Below, in pieces: positions 35,109-47,700 of a stretch of 64,000 nt of DNA; positions within the stretch are counted from its first letter, which is position 1, and each line of letters begins with the position of its first letter. The notes under the pieces were generated by a model, which made no database searches, was not told the origin of the DNA, and saw nothing but the letters and a program-made list of their open reading frames with translations. The translations under genes were made by a program, and so were the position numbers. Origin of the DNA: Asterias rubens (taxonomy: Eukaryota; Echinodermata; Asteroidea; Forcipulatida; Asteriidae); assembly GCF_902459465.1 (NCBI RefSeq), contig NC_047062.1, forward strand, positions 17,305,994 through 17,369,993, read 5' to 3'.

Positions 35109-36422
35109 GTACTGTTTCATTAAGACCATGATGTTTGTTGCATATTAGTTTGCTTTCAGATACTTTGAGAAAGGCTTCAGGCGGTGAAACATTAGCTCTT
35201 TTTTTTCTTTTAAATAAAGCAATTCTTGAAATTAAGAATACCCACAGCAATTTGTTATAATTTATGTCATACCTTATAAAACAAAAGGGCGTCAATTATT
35301 GTTAAAACTGTTGGGATATGCTGATAGGTCTAAAGTTTGAGCAGACTGCTTTGAATTTGCCAACCATGCCCGAATTATGTGCGGCGACCAATATGCCATT
35401 TAAACCATGGAGGTAGAATTTTGATAAATTCAACAAGTAGTCGGAACCGGGTCTTATTATTATTGGCTTACTCAATTCATTTTATAGTTAAGCTAGTAGG
35501 TTGAAGTTTTTCCCATTGAATATCATCTTGCCCGGCCGCCCACGTAAAGCAGACTTGTAAAGTCCCATTGGTCATCTTCTGCCAATTGGTGGCGCATGCA
35601 ACTAGCACGATACCGGTGTTGGAAGTAGGTGAGATTGTGAAGATTTTAACAAACACAAGGGTTTATCTTGTGGAAATCATATTTTGACATGTCTTTATCA
35701 AATGCTGAATAGGGCCTTAAGCATATTAGTAACATCTAATTATGGTCTAAAAAGCAAAGCACACACACCCACATCCACAACTATGATAGTTGTTAATGCA
35801 CTGCCACTGCACTGCACTCTTCTGCATGTATGATGATGTAATGCTCATCAACCAAATTCGGCAACCAGTTGACGTTGTGTAACTTCTGGTTAGATAGAAC
35901 AATAAAGACCTTTGCCTTTTAATTTATCGAGTTGAGAGTAAAATAGAGAGAGAGAGTAGACTCCACACTAGACAGCTTTTGTGGTAGACAGGAAGGGGGG
36001 GGGGGGTGTAGAGGAGAGGGTGACCTGTCGGCGGTGCTAACACAAAACACTGGAGGATTAATATTATTAATAATGTTATATTAATTTTAATTTTGGTTTT
36101 TACCCATACACCGATGTGTGTTAGCACTGTATACTCAGTACTTTCCCGAGTCCTGTGAAAAAAAATATCACAGGCATGTGATATTAATGTTAATTAATTA
36201 ATAATGTTATGTTTAATTTTTTTAATTTTTTTTATTTAGCCACATTAAATTATCGTTTTTCTTAAAAATATATTAAGTTTTTAAAGTATAAATTATTGTT
36301 TGTAAATATTTTGCTTTCTACCTGAATAAAAAAAAAAAATCCATGGTTTTCTTTCTTTATTTGCATCAGGTATTTCAAGCTGTCAGATGAGCTTTCAATC
36401 TGTGTTTGATTAGTCGTTAGGA

Positions 36423-36468
36423 ATGGCCCCTCAATATGATGTCATCGTCTTGGGTGCAGGAGTCAGTG
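36423..36468 (+). CDS. MAO: MAO exon 1: start codon and FAD dinucleotide motif
   Basis: [16 protein letters not shown]: the ATG lies four residues before the beta strand of the GxGxxG FAD fold, as in MAO-B-type N-termini, so no targeting presequence precedes it. The donor GGTAAGT splits Gly16 in phase 1, continued at 37552 (LSAAKLL). A CAG at about 36366-36368 could be an acceptor for an upstream 5' UTR exon. Confidence 0.9.
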
Positions 36469-38730
36469 GTAAGTCTTGACTATGATGTTTAATTCTGAAA
36501 TCAGTGGGTCAAGCGAAGGTGCTTAGCCAGTGTTTAGAAAAAGGTAGTTGCAATAACGTAACCCTCCTCCCAAAGGCAAAGCCGTCGGGACGAGGGTTTT
36601 GTTATCGCAACTAAGAAAAAGGGTGAAAGTTGAAGAGGTTTTTTTAACAAAATGAAGTGCAGTGGCCAGTGGCATAACCAGATAGAGGGTGGGGGGGGGG
36701 GGGGGGGCTTGATCCATCCTGCTCAGAACACTTGCTTGATGCTTGATGAATATACACCTAGAAAGCTAACTGCTTGTCCTCTTGTCACGCAAAATGAGAA
36801 CGAAAGAAAGTGAAATTTTTTGTTAATGATAGAGTTTTAGTTTTTGGTTGTTTTTAGGGTTTACTGTTTTTGAGGTATGGGTCTTTTGATGACTGCCTCT
36901 CCACTCCTCTTCCCAATTCGTCTTTCCCCTCTGCCTTTCCCCTGTTCCCATATGTAGTGTTTTCTCATTTCCTTCCTCCTTTCCCATCTTTTCTTGTGTT
37001 GTCCCTATTTTATGTCAGCTTTGCCTCTCAATTGTTCCAAGGTAATGTTCCCCTTCCTTTCTCTGTCCAATCCCCATCCCTGTATGTAATCAGAAAAAGC
37101 AGAGTACAAGTTAAAGGAATGTTACAGAATTGCTAAGAAACAAAAATCGTGAAGGTCACAGATTTACATAAAACTTACACGGTCTAATGATGATGTTAGT
37201 AGAAACATTCCTTGAAATATTTCTGTCTGAAATTTCATATTTTATGAGAAATAAATAATCTAAGTTCGCGTTTGGAGTTTATCGCTCAGTGAGCGTTTTA
37301 TTCATTTTTGTTTTGGCGTCGATGCAATGTAAAATGTAAACTTCTACAGGTTTGTCAGTTTATGTATGTGGATTACATAAAGTGCTTACACTGCCAGCAA
37401 CTGTTTTGTTTGCAAAAACTAGATTGCCAGAGTATTTTAGCCCTACAGTGAAAAGAGTTGCCATTAGTCCTCTCGGTAGAATTGTTCCCTAGTTGGGTTC
37501 TTTATGCATGATGAGTCCTATATGAGAAATGTTGCCATGTACATTTGATAGGTTTGTCAGCCGCCAAGCTTCTGAATGCCCAGGGACAGAATGTACTTGT
37601 TCTTGAGGCCAGGGATCGAGTTGGGGGACGCACCTACACAAAGAGGGTAAGACACTGATCGATGAAGGTCAATACCTGATAAATATAATCTTTTTAAAAT
37701 TGTAGAGTGCATCCAGGGATCTGTGATCCAGAGTGCGCTTTATAAATGCTGTTTCATTATTATTATATACATCATAAAGCTGCTCAAATACTGAAAGATT
37801 CACAAGATTTAGAAAATGAGACACAAACATATTGGATTATTGTTATTTTATTTGCCATAACAGTACAAAACAAAATACATTATACCCCGAGATGGGCAAG
37901 GGACAATAAAAGAAAATACATACGATGATCCGTAGATCTGTTGCCCCACATCTGGGGTACACAATGATATAAATAAAGACAAACATTATAGTACACAAAG
38001 CAAGACAAAAAAATGAGATAACTATTTTTTTTTCTTTTTTTTTTGGTTCAATTCTATTCAAAACCAATGGTAAATAAAATAAATAAAACTATGTACAATT
38101 TTTTACAAGTGAAAGGACTAAAACGCCCCAGTGGCAGGGCCAGCAGGGCACATACTTAAATAATACCAGAGTCCTCGCATATTGTTTAAAGCTACAATAA
38201 CATATCTCTTTTTGTAATTATGCAGGATCCCTCATTTCAATATGCAGATATGGGAGGATCTTATATAGGCCCCTCCCAGAAGCGCATATCTAAGCTCGCT
38301 AATGAGCTAGGGTTGAACCTCCATCAAGTCAACGACAATGAAAGAGCTGTTTTCATGGACAAGGTACAGATACTATTTGGTTTATATTTCTGAACTGCTT
38401 CAAGTTTACACTCCATCAAGGAATCTTCGATCAAGTTCTATGCTTCTCCTCATTGAACCCAAGTCTCGACACTCATGGGGTGACAGGTCTTTTTCTTCAG
38501 CCGCGCCACGCATCTGGAACTCTCTACCACTTAATCTTCGATCTTGTCTTTGTACTGCAAAATTCAAGTCTCTTCTCAAAACTTATCTTATGTCACAGGT
38601 TTTCAATGACTAATTTTGTTGTGTCTGTTTTTCTTTGTGTTATGTTTTGTTTTTGTTTTGTTTTTGTTTTGTTTTTGGTTTTACTGCGCCTTGAACACCC
38701 AGCAGGGTGGATATGTGCGCATTACAAGTC

Positions 38731-38765
<35 letters not shown>

Positions 38766-41700
38766 AATTATTATTATTATTATAATTATACACTAATGTG
38801 TGATTTAAGCACTGTATTATTATTGATTTTGTATATTTCTAGTAATGAAACCAAGGATTCTGTATAAGTGAACTTAATCACCGTAGGTCACAAACTGGAG
38901 GACACTTTAAAACAAGGGTGCTTGCTATGTAAACCAGAAGCGTCAGCGTGGGTAAATCCCAACTCTTCCATGATTAGTGTTCTAAGTTCTCTTATGTGCA
39001 CTACCAATACTAGTACACTGGACCTATAAGCCTTTTTGAGGTATGGCGATCTTGATACGTGCGTCACACGCTCACCATGTTTGTGGTCATTAGGTTTACG
39101 TGTAAACGCCGCGTCGCCTAAAATGCACACTTCACAGAATAACACACGTTCTATTTCTAGTGGTCAATACGCACAAATTTACCCAAACCTTATAGTGTTG
39201 TAGCATTGTGTCCGCCATTATGTCAAAAAGGCAAATATGGCTTAATGTCCCATCCGAAGAACAAAGCACTAGTGGTAATCTTGCTCAAGAACACAAGTGC
39301 CATGACTGGGACCGAACACACACTCTTTTGATCAGGAACACCAGAGCTTGAGTCTGGTGCTCTTAACCACTCAGTTGCTTTAGGAACCAGTTTCAGCTTC
39401 ATAGAGCAATCTACACAGTACTAATACAATCTACAAGCATAAGAGTCAAGCCTTCTCACTGAAAATGATGGACAACCAGAACATACTGGTCAATGCGTTG
39501 AGTTGTCACACCACCAGGTTTTTTTTCCAGAACCTCACACATTTCATATGGAGAGATATTTCATGTACATGGTGTTATCTCAAACTTCATTAGATTGTGA
39601 TGAAATACCGACTATATTTTATTCTGCAAAAAATAGTTACTGACATTTCGACCATTAGCAGAGTCTTTCTCTTTTAGCCTTTGAAAAAGACTCTGCTTGG
39701 GGGGGGGGAACATCAGGCCATTAACTTTGTTTGCATTTATACCATAGATCCTTTTGGTTTGTAAGCAGTTTGCGACAGCTAATTTTACTTTCTCATTTTT
39801 ATTTAAATCTTCCTCAGGGTAAGGTGTTGGCGTACAGAGATTTTCCTCGAATCTACAACCCGTTTGCTCTGATGGATTTTAATCATTTCTGGAGGACTGT
39901 GGATAATTATTGTAGACAGGTAGGTTTTTTTCAGTGGAGTAGTTTTCATTTATGAAGCAGCAATTTCAAGGAGGAAGAAGAAGAAGTCTGATTGGGCTTC
40001 CATCATCAGTATTTTACCATCTTAAAGGAACTAGACACTATTGGTAATTACTCAAAATAATTGTTGGCATAAAATTTCTTGTTAACAAGCAATGGAGAGC
40101 TGTTGATAAATAAATCAATGAAATGCTGTATAAATTGTGAGAAACGGCTCCCTCTAAAGTAACGTAGTTTACGAGAAAGAAGTTATTTTCCACAAACTTG
40201 ATTTTGAGACCTCAGGATTAGATTTTGAGGTCCCGAAATCAAGCATCTAAAAGCAAACTTTGTGTGACAAGGGTGTTCATTATTTCACAGGTTTGTTATT
40301 TGTGCATAGGTTGAGATACACCAAGCGAGGAGACTTGTCTTTGACAATTACCAATAGTGTCCAGTGTCTTTAAATCCGTCATATATTCCCCTGTCCCTCT
40401 GTCACTGCCCAGGTCCCCTTGTCAGCACCATGGGACTGCCCTAGAGCCACAGAATGGGACTCCATCACCACTCAGGAGTTCATTAACAAGACATGCTGGA
40501 CGAGGTTTACTAAAGCCAGCGCTGAGGCCATGATTAGGATGACATTTGCCAATGAGCCCAGAGACATGTCCTTTCTGTTCTTCCTTTGGTACAACAGGAG
40601 TGGTGGAAGTAAGTCTCAAACTCAGATCAAAAACAGTCTTAGGCTGTGTCCGAAACGGCGACTTCTGCTACAGCTACGGCTAGTTTGCCTGTTGTTCAAC
40701 ACTGGCAGATGCGCTGATCTAGCTGTAGGTACCACTGAAGTCGCCGACTTGGGCTCGGGCATAGTCTCAGATAGATGGAGATAATATAGAATCAGAACTG
40801 AAGAAGCTGAGATCTATCGCCCTCTGTGTCCGAAGTTAAGTCTGTCCTAACCCAATATGGCTCAGCAGGCCTGTGTTTATATCCAGTTTTCTTGGCATTA
40901 AACTACTTAGAATATTTCTATTCCCCCTGGACAGAATGCCAGTCCATACCAGGTTACTCCCCAACAAGCACTGGTACCCATGTGTACTTCTGGATGGAGA
41001 GAAGCAATTATGATAAAGTGCCTTGCTCAAGACTGGTCATGACTGACCAGGCCAGGATTCAAAACCCACTTTCTGTAAATTACAGAACTTGAGTCCAGCG
41101 CCCTAGATCGCCCGTCCCTTGTGTCTGCTGTGGGATCCTGCAACTCAGTACCATAAGACACAAGTATATGGCAAAATTACACCAGGCATCTAAAAAGGTA
41201 CATGAATAAACAGTTCTTCACATACCATTGGCAAAATGGAACATGTATAAATCCAATGCCTTTGAAAATGGGATTTTGGGGGGTCAAGTTTAGTAGAGGG
41301 GTCAGGGGTAACGAACAGAAGGAAATGCGTTTGACAATCATTTGATTTGATAATTCATATATATTTTTCACAACTTTTAACTTAGATGCCTACACCCATA
41401 TGGCAACAAGTGATGGAGCACAGGTAAGTTTCCACATTAGTGTAAATGCAAGATAAATTGGCATAAAACACAAACTTATGTCATTTAGGGCTACCAAAAA
41501 AAAAGGTGTTGCATTAAAAGTTTCTCAACATGCTATATACTATCGAAAGTGCCTGTAGCCTTCAAACAAAAAGTTTTTAACTGCCATTAATGTTAAGAGT
41601 GATTACCAAATGTATACCTTCTTTTTAAATAACAACAATAATTATAAAAATAATAACAATCAAGAGTATCTGAACACTACTAGTTTAAAAAATGATGAAG

Positions 41701-44700
41701 TGTACATGAAGCCATTTTTCTACTAGTGTGTAACATAGGCACGTAACAGTATGCTGATGTATTAACTTTTACTCAATTAATTTTGTTTGATAATTAGGAG
41801 AGTAAGATTGTTGGTGGATCGATGCAGGTCACAGAGCGTATTGCAGACATTCTGGGTACAGGTAAGTGGATGCAACCTTCTTTTGTATTAATCTTTTCTC
41901 AACGAGAGTTGTGACGTTTAATAATAATAATAATAATAAGACTTGTAATGCGCACATATCCACCCTGCTGGGTGTTCAAGGCGCAGTAAAACCAAAAACA
42001 AAACAAAAACAAAACACAACACAAAGAAAAACAGACACAACAAAATTAGTCATTGAAAACCTGTGACATAAGATAAGTTTTGAGAAGAGACTTGAATTTT
42101 GCAGTACAAAGACAAGATCGAAGATTAAGTGGTAGAGAGTTCCAGATGCGTGGCGCGGCTGAAGAAAAAGACCTGTCACCCCATGAGTGTCGAGACTTGG
42201 GTTCAATGAGGAGAAGCATAGAACTTGATCGAAGATTCCTTGATGGAGTGTAAACTTGAAGCAGTTCAGAAATATAGTGGGGAGCCTTGCCATTAAGAGC
42301 TTTGTGGACAATGAGCATCAGCTTGAAGATGATTCGTTGAGAGATAGGGAGCCAGTGTAGTTGTTTCAGAATGGGGGTGATAGAACACGATTTTCTAGAC
42401 AGTGTCACAATGCGGGCAGCAGTATTTTGGAGCCGTTGAAGTCTGGAAATCTGGTTGTTAGGAAGACTGTAGAGAAGAGCATTGCCGTTGTCAAGACGAG
42501 AAGTGACAAATGCGTGAATGACCTTTTCAGTGGCACTTTTGTCCAAAAATACCAACAGCTTCTTCAGTAAAGAAGAAGCTTTGTATCAAACTGTGCCCGA
42601 GTATGTGTAATGTGGGCCCTACAGCGGATTTCACAAAATGCTGTTTTTTTTTTTCTTTTTTCTTTTTTTATGCAAGTCGCCAGACACACAAGGCCTGAAG
42701 GCCACTTCAAGGTGTTGGCTACAATTATTTTTGGTCCAGAAGCCGTTGCCACCTACTCCTTGGGTTCAACAGGGTTACCCCTTTTACAGTCCATACGGGT
42801 GTAGGCTTGGGTATCATCAGTCCGACGCCTGGCCGGTAGAGCAGAAAGCCCTACCTCCCCAATTTTGCGTAGCAAAGTGTTACGACCGAGATTCAAACCC
42901 ACACTCTGCTGATCAAACACCAGAGCTTGAATCCGGTGCTCTTAACCGCTCGGCCATGGCACGCTAGGATTAATCCTATCTCGAGAAGCAGTGCCTACTG
43001 TGACTATTGGATAATCCCAGCCCTGGTACCAAGAATCTCATGACTGATTGAGCGAGATAACACCAGGTCTTTTTGTGGCAAACTGCTTGCTGCTTGTAAA
43101 ACCGTTAACCCTCCCACTATTACCGCATTTCTTGAGAAAACCACTCCATACCTCACTATTTGATAACAATGGCAGATTCCTTAAAGCTGATATAGAGAGT
43201 TGAGCCATTGCCCAAAGTGTTTTCAATGAGAGTGGTAAACTGGAGAAGCCACCAGCCCTGCTCAATTGCAATGGAATTAAGGGCACTGTTGGTAGAGATA
43301 AGTTTCTCAAACCTCTGTCAATTTCTACAGTGGCAATCTGCAGCGCTGATTGACCATAGATACAAAGAAAATGCTTGTGCAAATCATATGGGACATTTTG
43401 AGGCATCTTGTAGGATGCATCTTTAGGAGGGTGTTATCCGATCAAGGGCTTGGGAATAATCAAGTTCGCCTATGGAGACATTTAGTGAATAACAAACTTC
43501 TCGTTGTATTTTCGTCAGATCATGTGTTGCTCAACAAGCCTGTTTCCAAAGTAACTCAACATGAGGATGGAAGCATTACGGTAGCAACGCTTGATGGTGA
43601 CAGCTACAACTGTGCGCATGTTATTAGCGCTGTACCCCAAGCTCTGATTGGTCGAATCACATTCTCACCTCCATTACCCTCGCTAAGGAACCAGGTACGT
43701 CGGACGTTGGAGCAAAAATTACTTTTTATTCCAAAGTTTTTTTTTATTGAGCCAGCATCTGAGTGAAAAAGCCTTTATGTCATTTAAGCAGAAAAAAGGG
43801 TGTAGGGTTCTTCTTCTTGCCTTCTTTTGAGTTCGATAAATTTACCATATTTTTGACACACGAGGGCACTTTCAATGGTGAATTTCCTTGCATCACAATG
43901 TCAGTTTCGTCTCATTTTGACTGCCTGTATGTTATTCCCTTGTATCAATGACTAAATCAACAATTAGAACAACAAAGAAAACATTGTTCTTTTAATTTGT
44001 TTTGCATCATGACATTTGCTTCACACACACCCTCACACTGTCAAAAATATTATGCAGATTCAATGTATGAATGAAATAGTGCCACCCCTATTTTTTGTTC
44101 TGGACTAGTCCAATAAGCCTTTTTTAGGTATTGGGGACATGATAGGAGTGTACTGTTTGGTTTGGGTGTATACACACAAATTTAGCCAAACCTTATAGTG
44201 TCCGCCATATCTCAAAAATGCTTATGCAGCTGTACCATTATGGTAACATCAAACAGTTTTTTTTTTTTTTTAATACGAGTGTATTTTGCAAAGACTGTGC
44301 AAAAAAGGTGTTTTTAGATTATAATTTGTGTTTTTCATCTTGTGCTTATTTAGTTCATCCAGCGGATTCCGATGGGATCTTGTATCAAAGTGCTGTTGTA
44401 TTACAAGACACCATTCTGGAGAGAGCTGGGTGAGTCACTAATCCACTCTGTTTGAGTTGCTTTCGTGAACGGTTTTTTTTTCACCCAATAAACTGGTCAT
44501 TTCTGTTCAAAATAGTTGCATTGGTTTGTCTAAATTTAAAAATCAAATTCCGGTAAGATTTTACATTGTAACTGTCAGACAGTGTTCTGAACAAAATCTT
44601 CAGTATTTCCTCAAATGTTCAGACAAATCTTAATTTAACTAGGATCTTTCCTCACTCACCCTAGAAAAATTCAACACCAATTTATAGATTTAGGGAAGGG

Positions 44701-47700
44701 CATCTTTTCTCAATCCCTTAGTGTGCATGTGTTCTTGTTATTAGATTTCTGTGGTGATCTGTGTGGTACAGAGCTACTGGCTGAAGCTCATGATGACACC
44801 AAGCCAGACGGTTCCTATCCAGCTCTTGTAGGGTAAGATCTTCTATTTCTCGCAAACACAAATAAACCGTTTGTGAGTTAGATTTTGAATAATGTATGGT
44901 AAACTGAATGGAAGTTCTCCTTGTGCTGGTAGTTTGCTTAGCTTAAGATATTCTTTTTGTCTGAAACATGTATGAGGGATACACATGTAAGTTGTTTTGG
45001 AATGGTGTTTTGTACCGCGCCATGAGCATCAAGACTTGAAGGATACCGGGGCATAGTAAGTGTTCTTCTTCTTACTATTATTATTCAGGGTTCAATTTTA
45101 CTTTAAATACCACTGCATTTTGCCCTGAAGCCTGGTTCATAATTTCTGCGAATGCGAATGTGATAACAATTTTGACATCACAAATTTGCAACAGATGAGC
45201 TGTGTACCGGGCTTTATATATTAGATTTGTACTTGACAGTCCTTCGGTGAAATTAAGTATGCTCACAAGGTTGATGTATTTCAACACTGGTTATTTGTTG
45301 GTTTCAGATTCTTGAATGCTGATAATGCCAGGAAGTACTGCATGGAAACCCCAGAGAAAAGGTAACCAATGTTCACTCCTCAAGTCACACCTAGTCTCAA
45401 TCCAATACATGGGGCTACAAGGCTTATTGTCTCCCCTGCCTCTATGAAGTATCAGGGACCAATTTCATAGAGCTGCTTAAAGCCATTGGACCCTTTCGGT
45501 AAACAGTGTTGTCCAAGGCCCACACTTTGTGTACCACAACTTCTATATCAAATAACAAACCTGTGAAAATTTAGGCTCAATCGGTCATCGGAGTCAGGAG
45601 AAAACAACGGAAAAACCCACCCTTGTTTCCGCGCGGTTCGCCGTGTCATGACACGTGTTTAAAATAACTCTGTAATTCTCGTTAACGAGAATTTATATTG
45701 TTTTGCTGTTTTCTCAAAAAGTACAGCATTTCATGGAATAATATTTCAAGAGAAGTCTTTCACCATTGCCTTCTGTAAACCCTGTAAGTTATTTGTAAAT
45801 CTGTGAACTTTTTTTTTTTTTTCTGAACTGAAAGGGTCCAATGGCTTTAAGCAAAAAAATTGCTTAAACACAAAAATAGCTCGCTTATTTTCACACGTTA
45901 CTGGCAAAAATTTCATGCCATATACATTGCTTGTGACTGGTATTTAGCTGTTGTTTACTTAGCATAACAATTTAGTGGAGTCGTGGCCTGTAATCTGATT
46001 TTACTAAGCAAGCATGTTTTTGCTTAAGCAAAATTTTGTGCTTAAGCAGCTCTATGAACTAAGTTAGGACAAGTAACTCATCCTAACTTGGGACTGGTCC
46101 TATCTCTTAGCATTGCCTAGGACTAGTCCTAAGTTAGGACTATCTTTGTGAAATCCACCCCAGGTCTGAAGGTTGACTAAGATTCCAATTCACATGGTTA
46201 TTCTGTTCCATAGCAGATATATTGTTTTTGTTTGTGTATGTGTATTGATACTTTTTCAAGTTCTGTGATTCAAAAATAACATGAATATAGCAGATAATTG
46301 AACTAGTACTGTGGGATTTGATTATTTATTACAGAGCAAGTATGGTAGCTGAGGTATACTCCAAAGTCTTCAAATCGAATCAAGCGCTTAATGTGAGTGT
46401 CATCATGGATTAAAAAACAACAATAACCTCTTCATGTTTGGAATGGATGTTTTTTCAATCTTTTAGGATGGTTAAGGTGTGTAATTTTTGCTGAAAAAAA
46501 GTTGTCTAATGGTTGGTCTTTGCTGCTCAAACATTATGATTTGGACACTCTCATTACCAAAACAAATCTCATGAAAGTCACAACATAATTGGGAGGATGA
46601 TCATATTGTTGAGTCAGTGCGAAAAGCTTTATCTATGGAAATGCTTCATTCAAAAGGTTTGTGTCATGGCGCGTACTGGTTTCGAGCGTACATCCAGGCT
46701 ATTTTTAACAAGACACAACGTTTTGACAATTTCAAAATTAGGGAGATACACTATTTTTGCGCTGACCTGATGATATGACATTCACTTTTTTTGTGAGGGG
46801 AATATTCTCTTGATGGTAACTTTGTTTTGATTATATTTTTAGATGTTAATTTTGTATTTTTATTTTTGGTGTATGTAATTTGTTTGTTATGAATGGAAAT
46901 GTTCTAGTTCATTCTCTACTGACTGAATTGTTTCTGTGGATTTGTGATTTGTCTGATAGCCTGTAGCTACAGTGGAACAGAACTGGATGGCAGAGCAGTA
47001 TTCTGGTGGCTGTTATATGGGAGCCACTGCCCCTGGTGTCTTGACAACAATGGGGAGGTAGGTGTGTGCGCTTCAACAACTGAGGCTGGAAATCCACGTT
47101 CCTATAATGCCCTGTGCGTAATGCAAAGTACTCAATGCGTAAAAGTGAAAACAAACACCAAGCAAAAGGCCCCATGCATTTCACAAGTGCAATTTTCTAC
47201 TGTTTTACATCAAAGATGGTGGTCAATGATGTCAAGTGCAATCCATGCATGTAATACCATGTGTACTTATTGCGTACTGTGTTATCCGTAAAAACTATTT
47301 ATTTTAACAACTCATCTTAAAATAAAACTTAGTGCTTTGTGAAATGGAGTTATGGTAAGAATATTGGTACATTATTTGGTTATACTCTTACTCTAATGTG
47401 TGTAAGCAATGATACTCAGTACTTGGCTTGCTCTAGATTGAGTTCGAATCCCACCTGAGTAATATACCTGTGATTTTGTTCACAGAAACCCGGGAAAGTA
47501 TACAGCAATGAGTATACACATGACATTAGTGTAAGGGTAAAACCAAGTAATACTCTTTATCCCTAATGCAATTTTAAAATCCTATTAAAGACACTGGACA
47601 CTATTGGTAATTGTCAAAGACTAATCTTCACAGTTGCAGTATCTTAACATATGCATAAAATGACAAACCTGTGAAAATTTGAGCTCAATCGGTCGTCGAA

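Larger units (their letters stand above)
31418..36422. other. Intergenic region between divergent galaxin-like A and MAO starts
   Basis: No gene recognised. It contains a TTTCATAGAGCTGCTTAAGC-family copy (31515-31710), a second dispersed repeat (31960-32318), the TGCATATGCA/GTCCGG cluster (33400-33880), an inverted pair of tRNA-like B boxes (35041-35108), a poly-G run (about 35995-36006) and AT-rich sequence directly before MAO. The promoters of both flanking genes must lie at its ends. Confidence 0.55.

Noticed and set aside
36870..37136. 88-codon Pro/Phe/Ser-rich frame in MAO intron 1
   Set aside because: Pyrimidine-rich intron sequence; the MAO phase requires skipping it and no family matches.
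43038..43500. Overlapping open frames just before MAO exon 8 (minus 122 codons, plus 72 and 138 codons)
   Set aside because: No recognisable family. The plus frame merges into MAO exon 8, whose acceptor at 43518 gives the correct phase. The segment is probably a repeat remnant, but I could not identify it.
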